DNA from: Enterococcus malodoratus ATCC 43197
GTDB taxonomy: Bacteria > Bacillota > Bacilli > Lactobacillales > Enterococcaceae
Length of the DNA stretch: 64,000 nucleotides
Assembly (NCBI RefSeq): GCF_000407185.1
Contig: NZ_KE136483.1
Location: 1-64,000 of the forward strand
Direction: 5' to 3'
The notes under the pieces are model-generated. The model ran no database searches. It was not told the DNA's origin and saw nothing but the letters and a program-made list of their open reading frames with translations. The position numbers and the translations under genes are program-made. Positions 1 to 7,737 of this stretch are shown here, one piece after another; within the stretch, counting starts at the first letter, position 1, and each line of letters opens with the position of its first letter.

Positions 1-25
1 CGAAGTTTACTCAAAAGATTACTAG

Positions 26-141
26 TGTGGTGGCGATAGCGGGAAGGATACACCTGTTCCCATGTCGAACACAGAAGTTAAGCTTCTTAGCGCCGATTGT
101 AGTGAGGGGTTGCCCCTTGTGAGATTAGGACGTCGCCACGC
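26..141 (+). rRNA. rrf: 5S ribosomal RNA
   Basis: The start (TGTGGTGGCGATAGCG) and end (GACGTCGCCACGC) pair as the closing helix of 5S rRNA, and the inner CCTGTTCCCATGTCGAACAC segment is the conserved loop region. The 23S and 16S genes should lie just upstream, outside the window. The tRNA cluster follows after 8 nt, so it is probably cotranscribed with the rRNA operon. Confidence 0.96.
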
Positions 142-149
142 GAACTTAT

Positions 150-222
150 GGGGGTTTAGCTCAGCTGGGAGAGCATCTGCCTTACAAGCAGAGGGTCAGC
201 GGTTCGAACCCGTTAACCCCCA
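150..222 (+). tRNA. tRNA-Val (TAC)
   Basis: A 73-nt cloverleaf with acceptor GGGGGTT/AACCCCC, anticodon loop CTTACAA and a TTCGAAC T-loop. It is the first tRNA after the 5S gene. No CCA is encoded. Confidence 0.97.
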
Positions 223-225
223 TTT

Positions 226-298
226 GAGCCGTTAGCTCAGTTGGTAGAGCATCTGACTTTTAATCAGAGGGTCACTGGTTCGAGCCCAGTACGGCTCA
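226..298 (+). tRNA. tRNA-Lys (TTT)
   Basis: A 73-nt cloverleaf with acceptor GAGCCGT/ACGGCTC and anticodon loop CTTTTAA. It lies three bases after the Val gene. Confidence 0.97.
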
Positions 299-307
299 TA
301 AGTATAT

Positions 308-389
308 GCGGGTGTGGCGGAATTGGCAGACGCACTAGATTTAGGATCTAGCGCCTTACGGCGTGGGGGTTCAAGTCCCTTCACCCGCA
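308..389 (+). tRNA. tRNA-Leu (TAG)
   Basis: A class II tRNA of 82 nt with acceptor GCGGGTG/CACCCGC, anticodon loop TTTAGGA, and a long variable arm as expected for leucine. Confidence 0.96.
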
Positions 390-411
390 TTTCTATTTTT
401 TTGTTTTTGTT

Positions 412-484
412 GCCGGCTTAGCTCAGTTGGTAGAGCATCTGATTTGTAATCAGAGGGTCGAGGGTTCAAGTCCTTTAGCCGGCA
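412..484 (+). tRNA. tRNA-Thr (TGT)
   Basis: A 73-nt cloverleaf with acceptor GCCGGCT/AGCCGGC and anticodon loop TTTGTAA. Confidence 0.97.
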
Positions 485-488
485 TCGT

Positions 489-560
489 GCGGAAATAGCT
501 CAGTGGTAGAGCACCACCTTGCCAAGGTGGGGGTCGCGGGTTCGAACCCCGTTTTCCGCT
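489..560 (+). tRNA. tRNA-Gly (GCC)
   Basis: A 72-nt cloverleaf with acceptor GCGGAAA/TTTCCGC, anticodon loop TTGCCAA and a short D-loop typical of glycine tRNA. Confidence 0.96.
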
Positions 561-582
561 TTCCTGAAGATCAGGGAGAAAC

Positions 583-668
583 GCCGGGGTGGCGGAACTG
601 GCAGACGCACAGGACTTAAAATCCTGCGGTGAGTGATCACCGTACCGGTTCGATTCCGGTCCTCGGCA
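583..668 (+). tRNA. tRNA-Leu (TAA)
   Basis: A class II tRNA of 86 nt with anticodon loop CTTAAAA and a long variable arm (GGTGAGTGATCACC). Its acceptor starts GCCGGGG. Confidence 0.95.
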
Positions 669-682
669 TTAAAACAACATAC

Positions 683-756
683 GCACCCGTAGCTCAATTG
701 GATAGAGTACTTGACTACGAATCAAGGGGTTAGAGGTTCGAGTCCTCTCGGGTGCA
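683..756 (+). tRNA. tRNA-Arg (ACG)
   Basis: A 74-nt cloverleaf with acceptor GCACCCG/CGGGTGC and anticodon ACG. The A34 is presumably deaminated to inosine to read CGN codons. Confidence 0.96.
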
Positions 757-759
757 TTT

Positions 760-833
760 CGGGAAGTAGCTCAGCTTGGTAGAGTACTTGGTTTGGGACC
801 AAGGTGTCGCAGGTTCGAATCCTGTCTTCCCGA
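760..833 (+). tRNA. tRNA-Pro (TGG)
   Basis: A 74-nt cloverleaf with acceptor CGGGAAG/CTTCCCG and anticodon loop TTTGGGA. Confidence 0.96.
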
Positions 834-848
834 TAGAAACAAAATTAT

Positions 849-921
849 GGGGCCTTAGCTCAGCTGGGAGAGCGCCTGCTTTGCACGCAGGAGGTCAGCG
901 GTTCGATCCCGCTAGGCTCCA
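849..921 (+). tRNA. tRNA-Ala (TGC)
   Basis: A 73-nt cloverleaf with acceptor GGGGCCT and anticodon loop TTTGCAC. It keeps the G3-T70 wobble pair that marks alanine tRNA. Confidence 0.96.
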
Positions 922-933
922 TTTTATTAATAA

Positions 934-1007
934 CGCGGTGTAGCTCAGCTGGCTAGAGCGTCCGGTTCATACCCGGGAGGTCGGGGGTTCGATCCCCTCC
1001 GCCGCGA
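934..1007 (+). tRNA. tRNA-Met, elongator (CAT)
   Basis: A 74-nt cloverleaf with anticodon CAT. The first pair C1-G72 is closed and the anticodon stem lacks the three G-C pairs of an initiator. The body closely resembles Bacillus elongator Met tRNA, and the cluster order Ala-Met-Ile2-Ser-fMet-Asp matches that of Bacilli. Confidence 0.85.
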
Positions 1008-1021
1008 TTTCATTCGAGCCA

Positions 1022-1095
1022 GGACCTTTAGCTCAGTTGGTTAGAGCAGACGGCTCATAACCGTCCGGTCGTAGGTTCGAGTCCTACAAGGTCCA
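1022..1095 (+). tRNA. tRNA-Ile2 (CAT, probably lysidine-modified)
   Basis: A 74-nt cloverleaf with anticodon CAT, acceptor GGACCTT/AAGGTCC, and anticodon stem GACGG/CCGTC. By sequence and by position between Met and Ser it matches the Bacilli tRNA whose C34 is turned into lysidine by TilS to read ATA. The identity comes from recalled similarity; an elongator Met is the alternative. Confidence 0.8.
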
Positions 1096-1110
1096 TTGTG
1101 ACTCTCTTAT

Positions 1111-1200
1111 GGAGGATTACCCAAGTCCGGCTGAAGGGAACGGTCTTGAAAACCGTCAGGCGGGTAAAACCGTGCAAGGGTTCGAATCCCTTATCCTCCT
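1111..1200 (+). tRNA. tRNA-Ser (TGA), copy 1
   Basis: A class II tRNA of 90 nt with acceptor GGAGGAT/ATCCTCC, anticodon loop CTTGAAA and a long variable arm. It is the first gene of a block repeated exactly 525 bp downstream. Confidence 0.96.
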
Positions 1201-1214
1201 TTTAATACTATTAT

Positions 1215-1288
<74 letters not shown>

Positions 1289-1305
1289 TTAAAACTAAAA
1301 AATAC

Positions 1306-1378
1306 GGTTCCGTGGTGTAGGGGTTAACATGCCTGCCTGTCACGCAGGAGATCGCGGGTTCAAATCCCGTCGGGACCG
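1306..1378 (+). tRNA. tRNA-Asp (GTC), copy 1
   Basis: A 73-nt cloverleaf with acceptor GGTTCCG/CGGGACC, anticodon loop CTGTCAC, and discriminator G as usual for aspartate. Confidence 0.96.
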
Positions 1379-1382
1379 CCAT

Positions 1383-1453
1383 GCGGGTGTAGTTTAGTGG
1401 TAAAACCACAGCCTTCCAAGCTGTTGTCGCGAGTTCGATTCTCGTCACCCGCT
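1383..1453 (+). tRNA. tRNA-Gly (TCC), copy 1
   Basis: A 71-nt cloverleaf with acceptor GCGGGTG/CACCCGC and anticodon loop CTTCCAA. It is only 4 nt after tRNA-Asp, whereas in the second copy Phe lies between them. Confidence 0.96.
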
Positions 1454-1469
1454 TTTAGTTTTTTATGAA

Positions 1470-1543
<74 letters not shown>

Positions 1544-1552
1544 TCAAAACAT

Positions 1553-1624
1553 GGCCCGTTGGTCAAGCGGTTAAGACACCGCCCTTTCACGGCGGTAACA
1601 CGGGTTCGAGTCCCGTACGGGTCA
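1553..1624 (+). tRNA. tRNA-Glu (TTC), copy 1
   Basis: A 72-nt cloverleaf with acceptor GGCCCGT/ACGGGTC and anticodon loop CTTTCAC. It differs from copy 2 at 2284 by one base in the D-loop (GGTTAAG against GGTAAAG). Confidence 0.96.
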
Positions 1625-1635
1625 TTTGTTTTTTC

Positions 1636-1725
1636 GGAGGATTACCCAAGTCCGGCTGAAGGGAACGGTCTTGAAAACCGTCAGGCGGGTAAAACCGTGC
1701 AAGGGTTCGAATCCCTTATCCTCCT
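1636..1725 (+). tRNA. tRNA-Ser (TGA), copy 2
   Basis: Identical to the gene at 1111, including the spacer that follows it. It is the start of the second copy of the duplicated block. Confidence 0.96.
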
Positions 1726-1739
1726 TTTAATACTATTAT

Positions 1740-1813
<74 letters not shown>

Positions 1814-1830
1814 TTAAAACTAAAAAATAC

Positions 1831-1903
1831 GGTTCCGTGGTGTAGGGGTTAACATGCCTGCCTGTCACGCAGGAGATCGCGGGTTCAAATCCCGTCGGGA
1901 CCG
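1831..1903 (+). tRNA. tRNA-Asp (GTC), copy 2
   Basis: Identical to the gene at 1306. The duplication with copy 1 breaks off right after this gene. Confidence 0.96.
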
Positions 1904-1908
1904 CTTCT

Positions 1909-1981
1909 GGCTCGGTAGCTCAGTTGGTAGAGCAATGGATTGAAGCTCCATGTGTCGGCAGTTCGATTCTGTCCCGCGCCA
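1909..1981 (+). tRNA. tRNA-Phe (GAA)
   Basis: A 73-nt cloverleaf with anticodon loop TTGAAGC and T-arm GGCAG/CTGTC. The acceptor strands GGCTCGG and CCGCGCC leave one mismatch, T4 against C69, where A69 would be expected. It is the only Phe tRNA gene in the window and is absent from the first copy of the duplicated block. Confidence 0.93.
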
Positions 1982-1990
1982 TCAATAGTT

Positions 1991-2061
1991 GCGGGTGTAG
2001 TTTAGTGGTAAAACCACAGCCTTCCAAGCTGTTGTCGCGAGTTCGATTCTCGTCACCCGCT
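1991..2061 (+). tRNA. tRNA-Gly (TCC), copy 2
   Basis: Same sequence as the gene at 1383, with anticodon loop CTTCCAA. Confidence 0.96.
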
Positions 2062-2081
2062 TCTTTTAGTTTTTTTATGAA

Positions 2082-2155
<74 letters not shown>

Positions 2156-2178
2156 TTAAAAAATCTTTTTGGTTTTTT

Positions 2179-2266
2179 GGGGAAGTACTCAAGTGGCTGA
2201 AGAGGCGCCCCTGCTAAGGGTGTAGGTCGGGAAACCGGCGCGAGGGTTCAAATCCCTCCTTCTCCG
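2179..2266 (+). tRNA. tRNA-Ser (GCT)
   Basis: A class II tRNA of 88 nt with acceptor GGGGAAG/CTTCTCC, anticodon loop CTGCTAA, a long variable arm and discriminator G. It has no counterpart in the first copy of the block. Confidence 0.95.
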
Positions 2267-2283
2267 TTTTTTTTTATTATTAT

Positions 2284-2355
2284 GGCCCGTTGGTCAAGCG
2301 GTAAAGACACCGCCCTTTCACGGCGGTAACACGGGTTCGAGTCCCGTACGGGTCA
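2284..2355 (+). tRNA. tRNA-Glu (TTC), copy 2
   Basis: A 72-nt cloverleaf like that at 1553 with one D-loop change. It is the last gene of the cluster and is followed directly by a terminator. Confidence 0.96.
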
Positions 2356-2359
2356 TCCT

Positions 2360-2387
2360 GAGACGTTTTCGAACGTCTCTTTTTTTG
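2360..2387 (+). terminator. Terminator of the rRNA/tRNA operon
   Basis: The stem GAGACGTT/AACGTCTC closes a TTCG loop and is followed by eight T residues. Confidence 0.93.
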
Positions 2388-2437
2388 TGTAGAAAAGACT
2401 TTTTTGTAAGTTTTCAGATTTATTGATGGTTTTGTTA

Positions 2438-2465
2438 GTGACAGACGCTATTTTTCTGTTATAAT
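2438..2465 (+). promoter_or_regulatory. metK promoter
   Basis: GTGACA at 2438-2443 and TATAAT at 2460-2465 are separated by 16 bp. The predicted transcript starts just before the riboswitch. Confidence 0.75.
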
Positions 2466-2471
2466 CGAGTC

Positions 2472-2540
2472 GTTGCAAGTTCCCGATAGGCTCTGGAAAA
2501 GCTCAGAGATTCCTTGTAACCGAATAAAAATTAGGGGGAA
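2472..2540 (+). promoter_or_regulatory. SMK box (SAM-III) riboswitch
   Basis: The segment GTTGCAAG...CTTGTAAC forms the outer helix, the inner part carries GGCTCTGG and CTCAGAGATTCC, and the GGGGG Shine-Dalgarno of metK lies at 2534-2538. This is the layout of the Enterococcus SMK box: SAM binding pairs the Shine-Dalgarno with the upstream anti-sequence and blocks translation of metK. The call rests on recalled sequence similarity and the metK context. Confidence 0.92.
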
Positions 2541-2548
2541 TATTTATA

Positions 2549-3739
2549 ATGGAAGAACGTCGTTTATTTACATCTGAATCTGTTTCAGAAGGACATCCGG
2601 ATAAGGTTGCTGACCAAATCAGTGACGCGATTTTGGATGCGATTTTAGAAAAGGATCCAAAAGCCAGGGTTGCGTGTGAAACATCCGTAACAACTGGACT
2701 TGTTTTAGTTTTTGGGGAAATCTCTACTTCGGCGTATGTAGATATCCAAAAAGTTGTACGCGAAACAATCAAACGCATTGGCTATACAGAGTCAAAATTT
2801 GGGTTTGATGGAGACAATGTTGCTGTTTTAGTGGCGATTGATGAGCAATCAGCTGACATTGCACAAGGTGTGGATGATGCGCTGGAAACTCGTGGAAAAG
2901 AAGAGTTGCTGGATGATATCGGTGCTGGGGACCAAGGGCTTATGTTTGGTTTTGCAGTGAATGAAACACCTGAATTAATGCCTTTGCCTATCTCGTTGAG
3001 CCATCATTTGGTAAAACGCTTGGCCGATTTGCGTAAATCAGGCGAAGTGGCTTATTTTGGTCCAGATGCGAAATCTCAAGTAACGGTTGAATACGATGAA
3101 AATGGTAAACCTTTACGTGTAGATACAGTTGTTATAAGTACACAGCATAACGACCAAGTGGACAACGAAACCATCCAAAAAGACGTTATGGAAAAGGTAA
3201 TCAAGCACGAAATACCGGCTGAATTACTTGATGAGAAAACAAAATACTTCATCAATCCAACTGGACGTTTTGTTATCGGCGGACCTCAAGGTGATGCTGG
3301 TTTAACTGGACGTAAAATTATCGTTGATACTTACGGTGGTTATTCACGTCATGGTGGTGGTGCTTTCTCTGGGAAGGACGCAACGAAAGTTGACCGTTCG
3401 GCTTCATATGCGGCTCGTTATATTGCCAAGAATATTGTTGCTGCTGGTCTAGCTGATAAAGTTGAAGTACAACTTGCTTACGCGATTGGTGTGGCTCAAC
3501 CTGTTTCGATTTCTGTGAATACCTTTGGTACATCAAAAGTTTCCGAGGGTGCTTTGATCAGTGCCATTCGCGAGAACTTTGATCTACGTCCAGCAGGAAT
3601 CATCGAAATGCTTGATTTATTACGTCCTATTTACAGTGATACAGCTGCTTATGGTCATTTTGGCCGAACAGATGTAGATCTACCTTGGGAACATATCGAT
3701 AAAGTAGATGCGTTGAAAAAGAGTTTGAATTTAGCATAA
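2549..3739 (+). CDS. metK: S-adenosylmethionine synthetase
   Basis: Makes S-adenosylmethionine from methionine and ATP in the cytosol. It has 396 residues, the usual family length. HPDK at residues 16-19, GAGDQG near 125 and GGGAFSGKD near 268 are the substrate, phosphate and metal-binding loops. The gene stands alone, with its own promoter (2438-2465), an SMK riboswitch that contains its ribosome binding site, and a downstream hairpin terminator at 3775-3819. The ATG at 2549 sits 10 nt after the riboswitch-controlled GGGGG, which fixes the start. Product feedback at translation is therefore expected. SAM made here feeds the many methyltransferases in the window and returns through MtnN (39531). 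Confidence 0.98.
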   Translation: MEERRLFTSESVSEGHPDKVADQISDAILDAILEKDPKARVACETSVTTGLVLVFGEISTSAYVDIQKVVRETIKRIGYTESKFGFDGDNVAVLVAIDEQSADIAQGVDDALETRGKEELLDDIGAGDQGLMFGFAVNETPELMPLPISLSHHLVKRLADLRKSGEVAYFGPDAKSQVTVEYDENGKPLRVDTVVISTQHNDQVDNETIQKDVMEKVIKHEIPAELLDEKTKYFINPTGRFVIGGPQGDAGLTGRKIIVDTYGGYSRHGGGAFSGKDATKVDRSASYAARYIAKNIVAAGLADKVEVQLAYAIGVAQPVSISVNTFGTSKVSEGALISAIRENFDLRPAGIIEMLDLLRPIYSDTAAYGHFGRTDVDLPWEHIDKVDALKKSLNLA

Positions 3740-3774
3740 ATCGTACAGACATAAGTAGTTTATGGAGTTCACGA

Positions 3775-3819
3775 GGCGGTTTCTATTGGTCCTAGATCGA
3801 TGGAGCCGTCTTTTTTGCG
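3775..3819 (+). terminator. metK terminator
   Basis: GGCGGTTTC pairs imperfectly, with G-U pairs, with GGAGCCGTC, followed by TTTTTT. It is weaker than most terminators in the window. Confidence 0.6.
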
Positions 3820-3891
3820 GACTCTGCCAATTAAATAGCAGATAGGAAAATCAATACAAATTTGGAGGGAAAAATGTGAAGAAAAACGAAT

Positions 3892-5352
3892 GTGAAGGTT
3901 GTGACAGCGGGGATTTTTATCGCGACGTTTATGTCAGCGATTGAAGGAACAATCGTGACGACTGCCATGCCGACCATTGTTGGTAGCTTGCATGGTATCG
4001 AAATTATGAATTGGGTCTTTTCAATTTATTTATTGACCAATGCTATGATCACACCGATTTATGGGAAGTTAGCGGATAAGATTGGAAGAAAACCGATTTT
4101 TATTGTTGGGATTCTATTGTTTGTATTAGGGTCGGCCTTGTGCGGAATGTCTAATGAAATGATGACGTTGATCATTGCTCGCGGAATTCAAGGAATCGGT
4201 GCCGGGGCAATTATGCCGGTATCATTAACGATTATTGCGGATCTGTATGATATTGAAAAACGCGCTAAAGTTTTGGGATTGACGAGTGCGGCATGGGGCG
4301 TTGCTAGTGTTTTTGGCCCACTGGCGGGCGGATTGATTGTTGATACGATTGGTTGGCATTGGATTTTCTTTATCAATGTACCGATTGGATTGGGATTGAT
4401 TGGTTTGTTGCAGTATTTCTTTATTGAAGAGAAAAAGGTTCGTCAAGCGAAGAAAATGGATATTTTCGGTTGTTTGTTTTTAATGTCAACGTTAGTAAGT
4501 TTATTGTTAGGCTTCCAATTGTTGGGTGATGAAGGAGTATCGTTACCTGTTGCGGCCTTATTTATTTTAAGTATTCTTTCATTGATGTTGTTTATTCGCA
4601 CGGAAAAGCGTGCGGAAGATCCTGTGATCAATCTAAAATTATTCGGCAATCAAACCTTTGCCAGTGTGAACGTAGTTGCAGCTCTGATCAGTGGTTTTTT
4701 GATGGGATTAGATGTGTACATTCCTATGTGGATGCAGGGAGTGTTGGGAAAACCGGCGGGACTCGGCGGGTTAGTGTTAGCACCAATGTCGATCGTTTGG
4801 ATGTACGGATCCTTTCTATCAGGTCAATTATTACGCAAGTATTCGGCAAAATGGATCATTATTATTGGGCTGATCATTATTTTAGCTGGCGGTGGAACAT
4901 TGCTGGCACTGCCGCAACAAAGTCCTTTCTGGCTGTTTTTCATTATTATGGGCGTCTTAGGTATTGGTTACGGACTGTCTGTCACGACAACGACAGTCGA
5001 GGCTCAAGCCAGCGTACCGAAAGAGGAAATCGGTGTAGCAACTTCATTCAATACTTTGTCTCGTACGATTGGTCAAACGGTCATGGTCTCAGTTTTTGGG
5101 ATTATTTTGAATGTCGCAAATGGACGGCAATTAGTTAAGGCTGGAATTACTGATCTGGATATTATGAATCGACTGATCAATCCCCATACTGCTTTGCAAA
5201 TTGAAGCTGGTTTGCGCGCTGAGTTGCGAAAAATTCTCTTTGACAGTTTGCATTGGGTCTATTTTGCAGGCTTGCTGTTAATCATTTTCGCGTTAGTATT
5301 CAGCTTTATGGTTGGCAAACAAGCGAGAAGTGTTAAACTAAACGAAGAATAA
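3892..5352 (+). CDS. DHA2-family MFS multidrug exporter (start uncertain)
   Basis: A membrane drug/proton antiporter of the EmrB/QacA type. The 486 residues give about 14 hydrophobic segments; GKLADKIGRKP near residue 60 is the MFS loop 2-3 motif A, and GPLAGG near 140 is part of the motif C region of exporters. The only in-frame start is GTG at 3892. However, the strong Shine-Dalgarno GGAGGG (3864-3869) lies 22 nt upstream of it and is ideally spaced for a GTG at 3876, which is one frame off. Removing one T near 3891 would give an N-terminus starting MKKNEVKVVTAG. Either an indel sits here or translation really starts at 3892. An esterase follows after 22 nt, probably in the same transcript. 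The substrate is unknown. Confidence 0.9.
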   Translation: MKVVTAGIFIATFMSAIEGTIVTTAMPTIVGSLHGIEIMNWVFSIYLLTNAMITPIYGKLADKIGRKPIFIVGILLFVLGSALCGMSNEMMTLIIARGIQGIGAGAIMPVSLTIIADLYDIEKRAKVLGLTSAAWGVASVFGPLAGGLIVDTIGWHWIFFINVPIGLGLIGLLQYFFIEEKKVRQAKKMDIFGCLFLMSTLVSLLLGFQLLGDEGVSLPVAALFILSILSLMLFIRTEKRAEDPVINLKLFGNQTFASVNVVAALISGFLMGLDVYIPMWMQGVLGKPAGLGGLVLAPMSIVWMYGSFLSGQLLRKYSAKWIIIIGLIIILAGGGTLLALPQQSPFWLFFIIMGVLGIGYGLSVTTTTVEAQASVPKEEIGVATSFNTLSRTIGQTVMVSVFGIILNVANGRQLVKAGITDLDIMNRLINPHTALQIEAGLRAELRKILFDSLHWVYFAGLLLIIFALVFSFMVGKQARSVKLNEE

Positions 5353-5374
5353 TAGAACTGGGGGATCTAGTTGA

Positions 5375-6163
5375 ATGGCTTTTTTACAAGTAAATGTATA
5401 TTCGAATGTTTTGCAGATGGAAGTAGCGATGAACGTACTTTTGCCGCAAACGACTTACAAAAAAATAGGAACTGAAACTATTGGTGTAACGGAAGACGTA
5501 CCTGTCTTGTATTTGTTACATGGTATGGGCGGGAATCACAGCGTATGGGAACGCCGGACATCGATCGAACGTTATGTGGCCGAGTATCAAATGGCCGTTG
5601 TAATGCCTTCGACGGATCTTGGTTTTTACACGGATACGACTTATGATATGAACTATTGGACGTTTGTCTCGGAGGAATTACCGACGATTGTTCACGAGCT
5701 TTTCCCACAAATCACTCACAAACGTGAAAAAACTTTTGCGGCGGGTTTATCAATGGGCGGTTACGGAGCATTGAAGTTAGGCTTAGCCAAGCCGGAAAAT
5801 TTTGCCGCAGTGGCTTCTCTTTCTGGAGCAGTGGTCTTAGCGGATGTGGAAAGTTTATTATTGGTCCGCAGCGAGGCGTATTGGCAAGGAATTTTTGGTC
5901 CATTAGATCAACTCCAAGGATCGGAGAATGATCCGCTGTATTTACTAGATAAGCTAGCAGCGAGCAATGAGCCGGCACCACGGTTCTTCTTAGCTTGTGG
6001 GACGGAAGATGATTTGTATCCGGCCAGTCAATATATGGCTCATAAAATGGAACAAAAAAAGTTTGATGTGACCTTTGAAGAAGGTCCAGGAAAACATGAT
6101 TGGGTATTTTGGGATGCGTGGATCAAGCGCGTATTGGAATGGTTCAATGAAAAGAGCGACTGA
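5375..6163 (+). CDS. EstA-type esterase, alpha/beta hydrolase
   Basis: Hydrolyses short-chain acyl esters; it resembles the lactococcal tributyrin esterase EstA and the S-formylglutathione hydrolase group. In its 262 residues the oxyanion region LLHGMGGN lies near residue 48, the nucleophile elbow GLSMGG near 124, and the catalytic histidine is probably in KHDW near 240. There is no signal peptide, so the enzyme is cytosolic. The start is ATG 5375, 10 nt after a GGGGG ribosome binding site. It follows the MFS gene closely and ends at a terminator (6151-6183). The natural ester is unknown. Confidence 0.88.
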   Translation: MAFLQVNVYSNVLQMEVAMNVLLPQTTYKKIGTETIGVTEDVPVLYLLHGMGGNHSVWERRTSIERYVAEYQMAVVMPSTDLGFYTDTTYDMNYWTFVSEELPTIVHELFPQITHKREKTFAAGLSMGGYGALKLGLAKPENFAAVASLSGAVVLADVESLLLVRSEAYWQGIFGPLDQLQGSENDPLYLLDKLAASNEPAPRFFLACGTEDDLYPASQYMAHKMEQKKFDVTFEEGPGKHDWVFWDAWIKRVLEWFNEKSD

Positions 6164-6183
6164 TCATCAGCCGCTCTTTTTTT
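6151..6183 (+). terminator. Terminator after the esterase gene
   Basis: AAAGAGCG pairs with CGCTCTTT, extended inside by CTGAT/ATCAG, and is followed by a run of eight T. It overlaps the stop codon. Confidence 0.9.
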
Positions 6184-6218
6184 GTATCTATATAACCAAA
6201 GTAGTACGATTGAATGCC

Positions 6219-6782
6219 TTAATGATTCAGGGCTTCCACGCACAATAAAATTGGTGGGTTATTTTTCTGGTTGATGAATTGATAATTTAGCACACTGAAT
6301 TTTTCTTGCGGCAAGTTTTGGCAAAAATTCAGAACCTCATTTTTTTCGGTTTCGCCGCCCTCATGACCATAATAAATGACAACAATCATGCGTCCGCCGA
6401 CGCTCAAGCGTTTCAAGATGGCAGTCATGGCTTGTTTGGTCGTTTCAGGTAAGGTGACGATCTGCTTGTCACTTTTGGGTAAGTATCCGAGATTAAAAAT
6501 CGCAGCGCGAATTGGTTGATCGCTCGCGATTTTTTCTTCGATCGTTTCATGTCCTGCGAGAAAAAGGGTGGAACGATCAGTGTAGTCTGCTAATTTTTTG
6601 CGAGTATTTTCAACAGCCTGCTCTTGGATATCAAAGGCATAGACATGTCCAGTTGAACCGACCAATTCAGCTAAAAAAAGTGTGTCGTTGCCATTTCCCA
6701 TGGTAGCGTCGATCACATGGTCGCCTTCAGAGACGATTTCTTTTAGTAGTTGGTGGCTAAAGCGTAATGCCGGTAGCAACAT
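6219..6782 (-). CDS. mnmM: tRNA wobble-uridine methyltransferase, MnmM (YtqB) family
   Basis: A class I SAM-dependent methyltransferase of the YtqB family, now known as MnmM, which adds the methyl group at the end of the mnm5(s2)U34 pathway in Gram-positive bacteria. The SAM motif DATMGNGNDT lies near residue 25 and the family motif NLGYLPKSD near 97. A TTG at 6788 is in frame, but AAGGA spaced 8 nt from the ATG at 6782 makes that ATG the better start (187 residues). The start overlaps the end of ytqA by 26 nt, so the two are translationally linked in one minus-strand operon. The ytqA-ytqB pairing is also known from Bacillus. Confidence 0.9.
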   Translation of the reverse strand: MLLPALRFSHQLLKEIVSEGDHVIDATMGNGNDTLFLAELVGSTGHVYAFDIQEQAVENTRKKLADYTDRSTLFLAGHETIEEKIASDQPIRAAIFNLGYLPKSDKQIVTLPETTKQAMTAILKRLSVGGRMIVVIYYGHEGGETEKNEVLNFCQNLPQEKFSVLNYQFINQKNNPPILLCVEALNH

Positions 6783-7737
6783 GACCAAATTCCTTTCTTA
6801 AAGCAAATTTCCCCTGATAGGAGTCGCGACGAATCAATTCTTGATCAATTGCGTTTAAAACTTCCCATTTTTTTAGGCTCCACATTGGACCAATCAATGA
6901 ATCCCACGGTGCGTCGCCAGTTAGACGATGAATGATAATATCTTGCGGAATCATTTCTAATTGATCGCAAATAACAGAAACGTAATCGTCTTTGCTCATT
7001 AATTGCAAACGCCCTTCGGCATAATCCCGCAGCATCTTTGTGTTGCGCATCAAATGCAGCAGGTGCAGCTTGATCCCTTGCACGTCGGAATCCAAAATTG
7101 TCCGGCGAACATTTTCCCGCATCATTTCTAACGATTCACCGGGGAGACCGTTGATTAAATGTGTGCAGACATTGATATTGTGTTTGCGCAGCCGCGCTAC
7201 AGCATCAACATAAGTTGGATAATCATGTGCGCGGTTGATTTTATCACTGGTTGATTCATAGGTAGTTTGTAAACCCAGCTCGACCCACAAATAGAGCCGT
7301 TGATTGAGTTCAGCTAAATACTCCACGACTTCCGGCGGCAGACAATCGGGACGTGTACCAACGGATAATCCAACGACACCAGGCAAGTTGACGACCTGCT
7401 CGAAACGTTCGCGAATCACTTCTACGGGAGCATGGGTATTGGTAAAGTTTTGAAAATAAACGATGTATTGATCAACATGGGGCCATTTCTGGTGCATCAT
7501 GTCGATTTCTTTGTGGAATTGTTGCGGCAAAGGGTCGCTGGGCGCCACGATCATATCACCAGAACCAGAAACACTGCAAAAAGTACAGCCGCCGTGAGCA
7601 ACGGTGCCGTCACGGTTAGGGCAATCAAAACCGCCATCGACGGGAACTTTAAAAATTTTCCCGCCGAATTGCTGACGCAATGCGTAATTCCATGAATGGT
7701 AGCGTTTGGTATCATCATCACTATATTGAAAAGTCAT
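6757..7737 (-). CDS. ytqA: Radical SAM protein, YtqA family
   Basis: A 326-residue radical SAM enzyme of the TIGR01212/YtqA group, related to the Elp3 fold. The iron-sulfur motif appears as CPNRDG...GGCTFC around residues 39-52, followed by the SAM-binding region. The exact reaction is not settled; its constant pairing with MnmM suggests a role in tRNA wobble-base modification, which is inference. The ATG at 7737 has AGGAG 8 nt upstream. The gene begins directly after the stop of the PAP2 gene and overlaps mnmM, so the three form one operon. Confidence 0.88.
   Translation of the reverse strand: MTFQYSDDDTKRYHSWNYALRQQFGGKIFKVPVDGGFDCPNRDGTVAHGGCTFCSVSGSGDMIVAPSDPLPQQFHKEIDMMHQKWPHVDQYIVYFQNFTNTHAPVEVIRERFEQVVNLPGVVGLSVGTRPDCLPPEVVEYLAELNQRLYLWVELGLQTTYESTSDKINRAHDYPTYVDAVARLRKHNINVCTHLINGLPGESLEMMRENVRRTILDSDVQGIKLHLLHLMRNTKMLRDYAEGRLQLMSKDDYVSVICDQLEMIPQDIIIHRLTGDAPWDSLIGPMWSLKKWEVLNAIDQELIRRDSYQGKFALRKEFGHVATGITL

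Noticed and set aside
4728-5138. A 136-codon plus-strand ORF inside the first MFS gene
   Set aside because: It is a frame shadow of the transporter with no ribosome binding site and no hydrophobic pattern.
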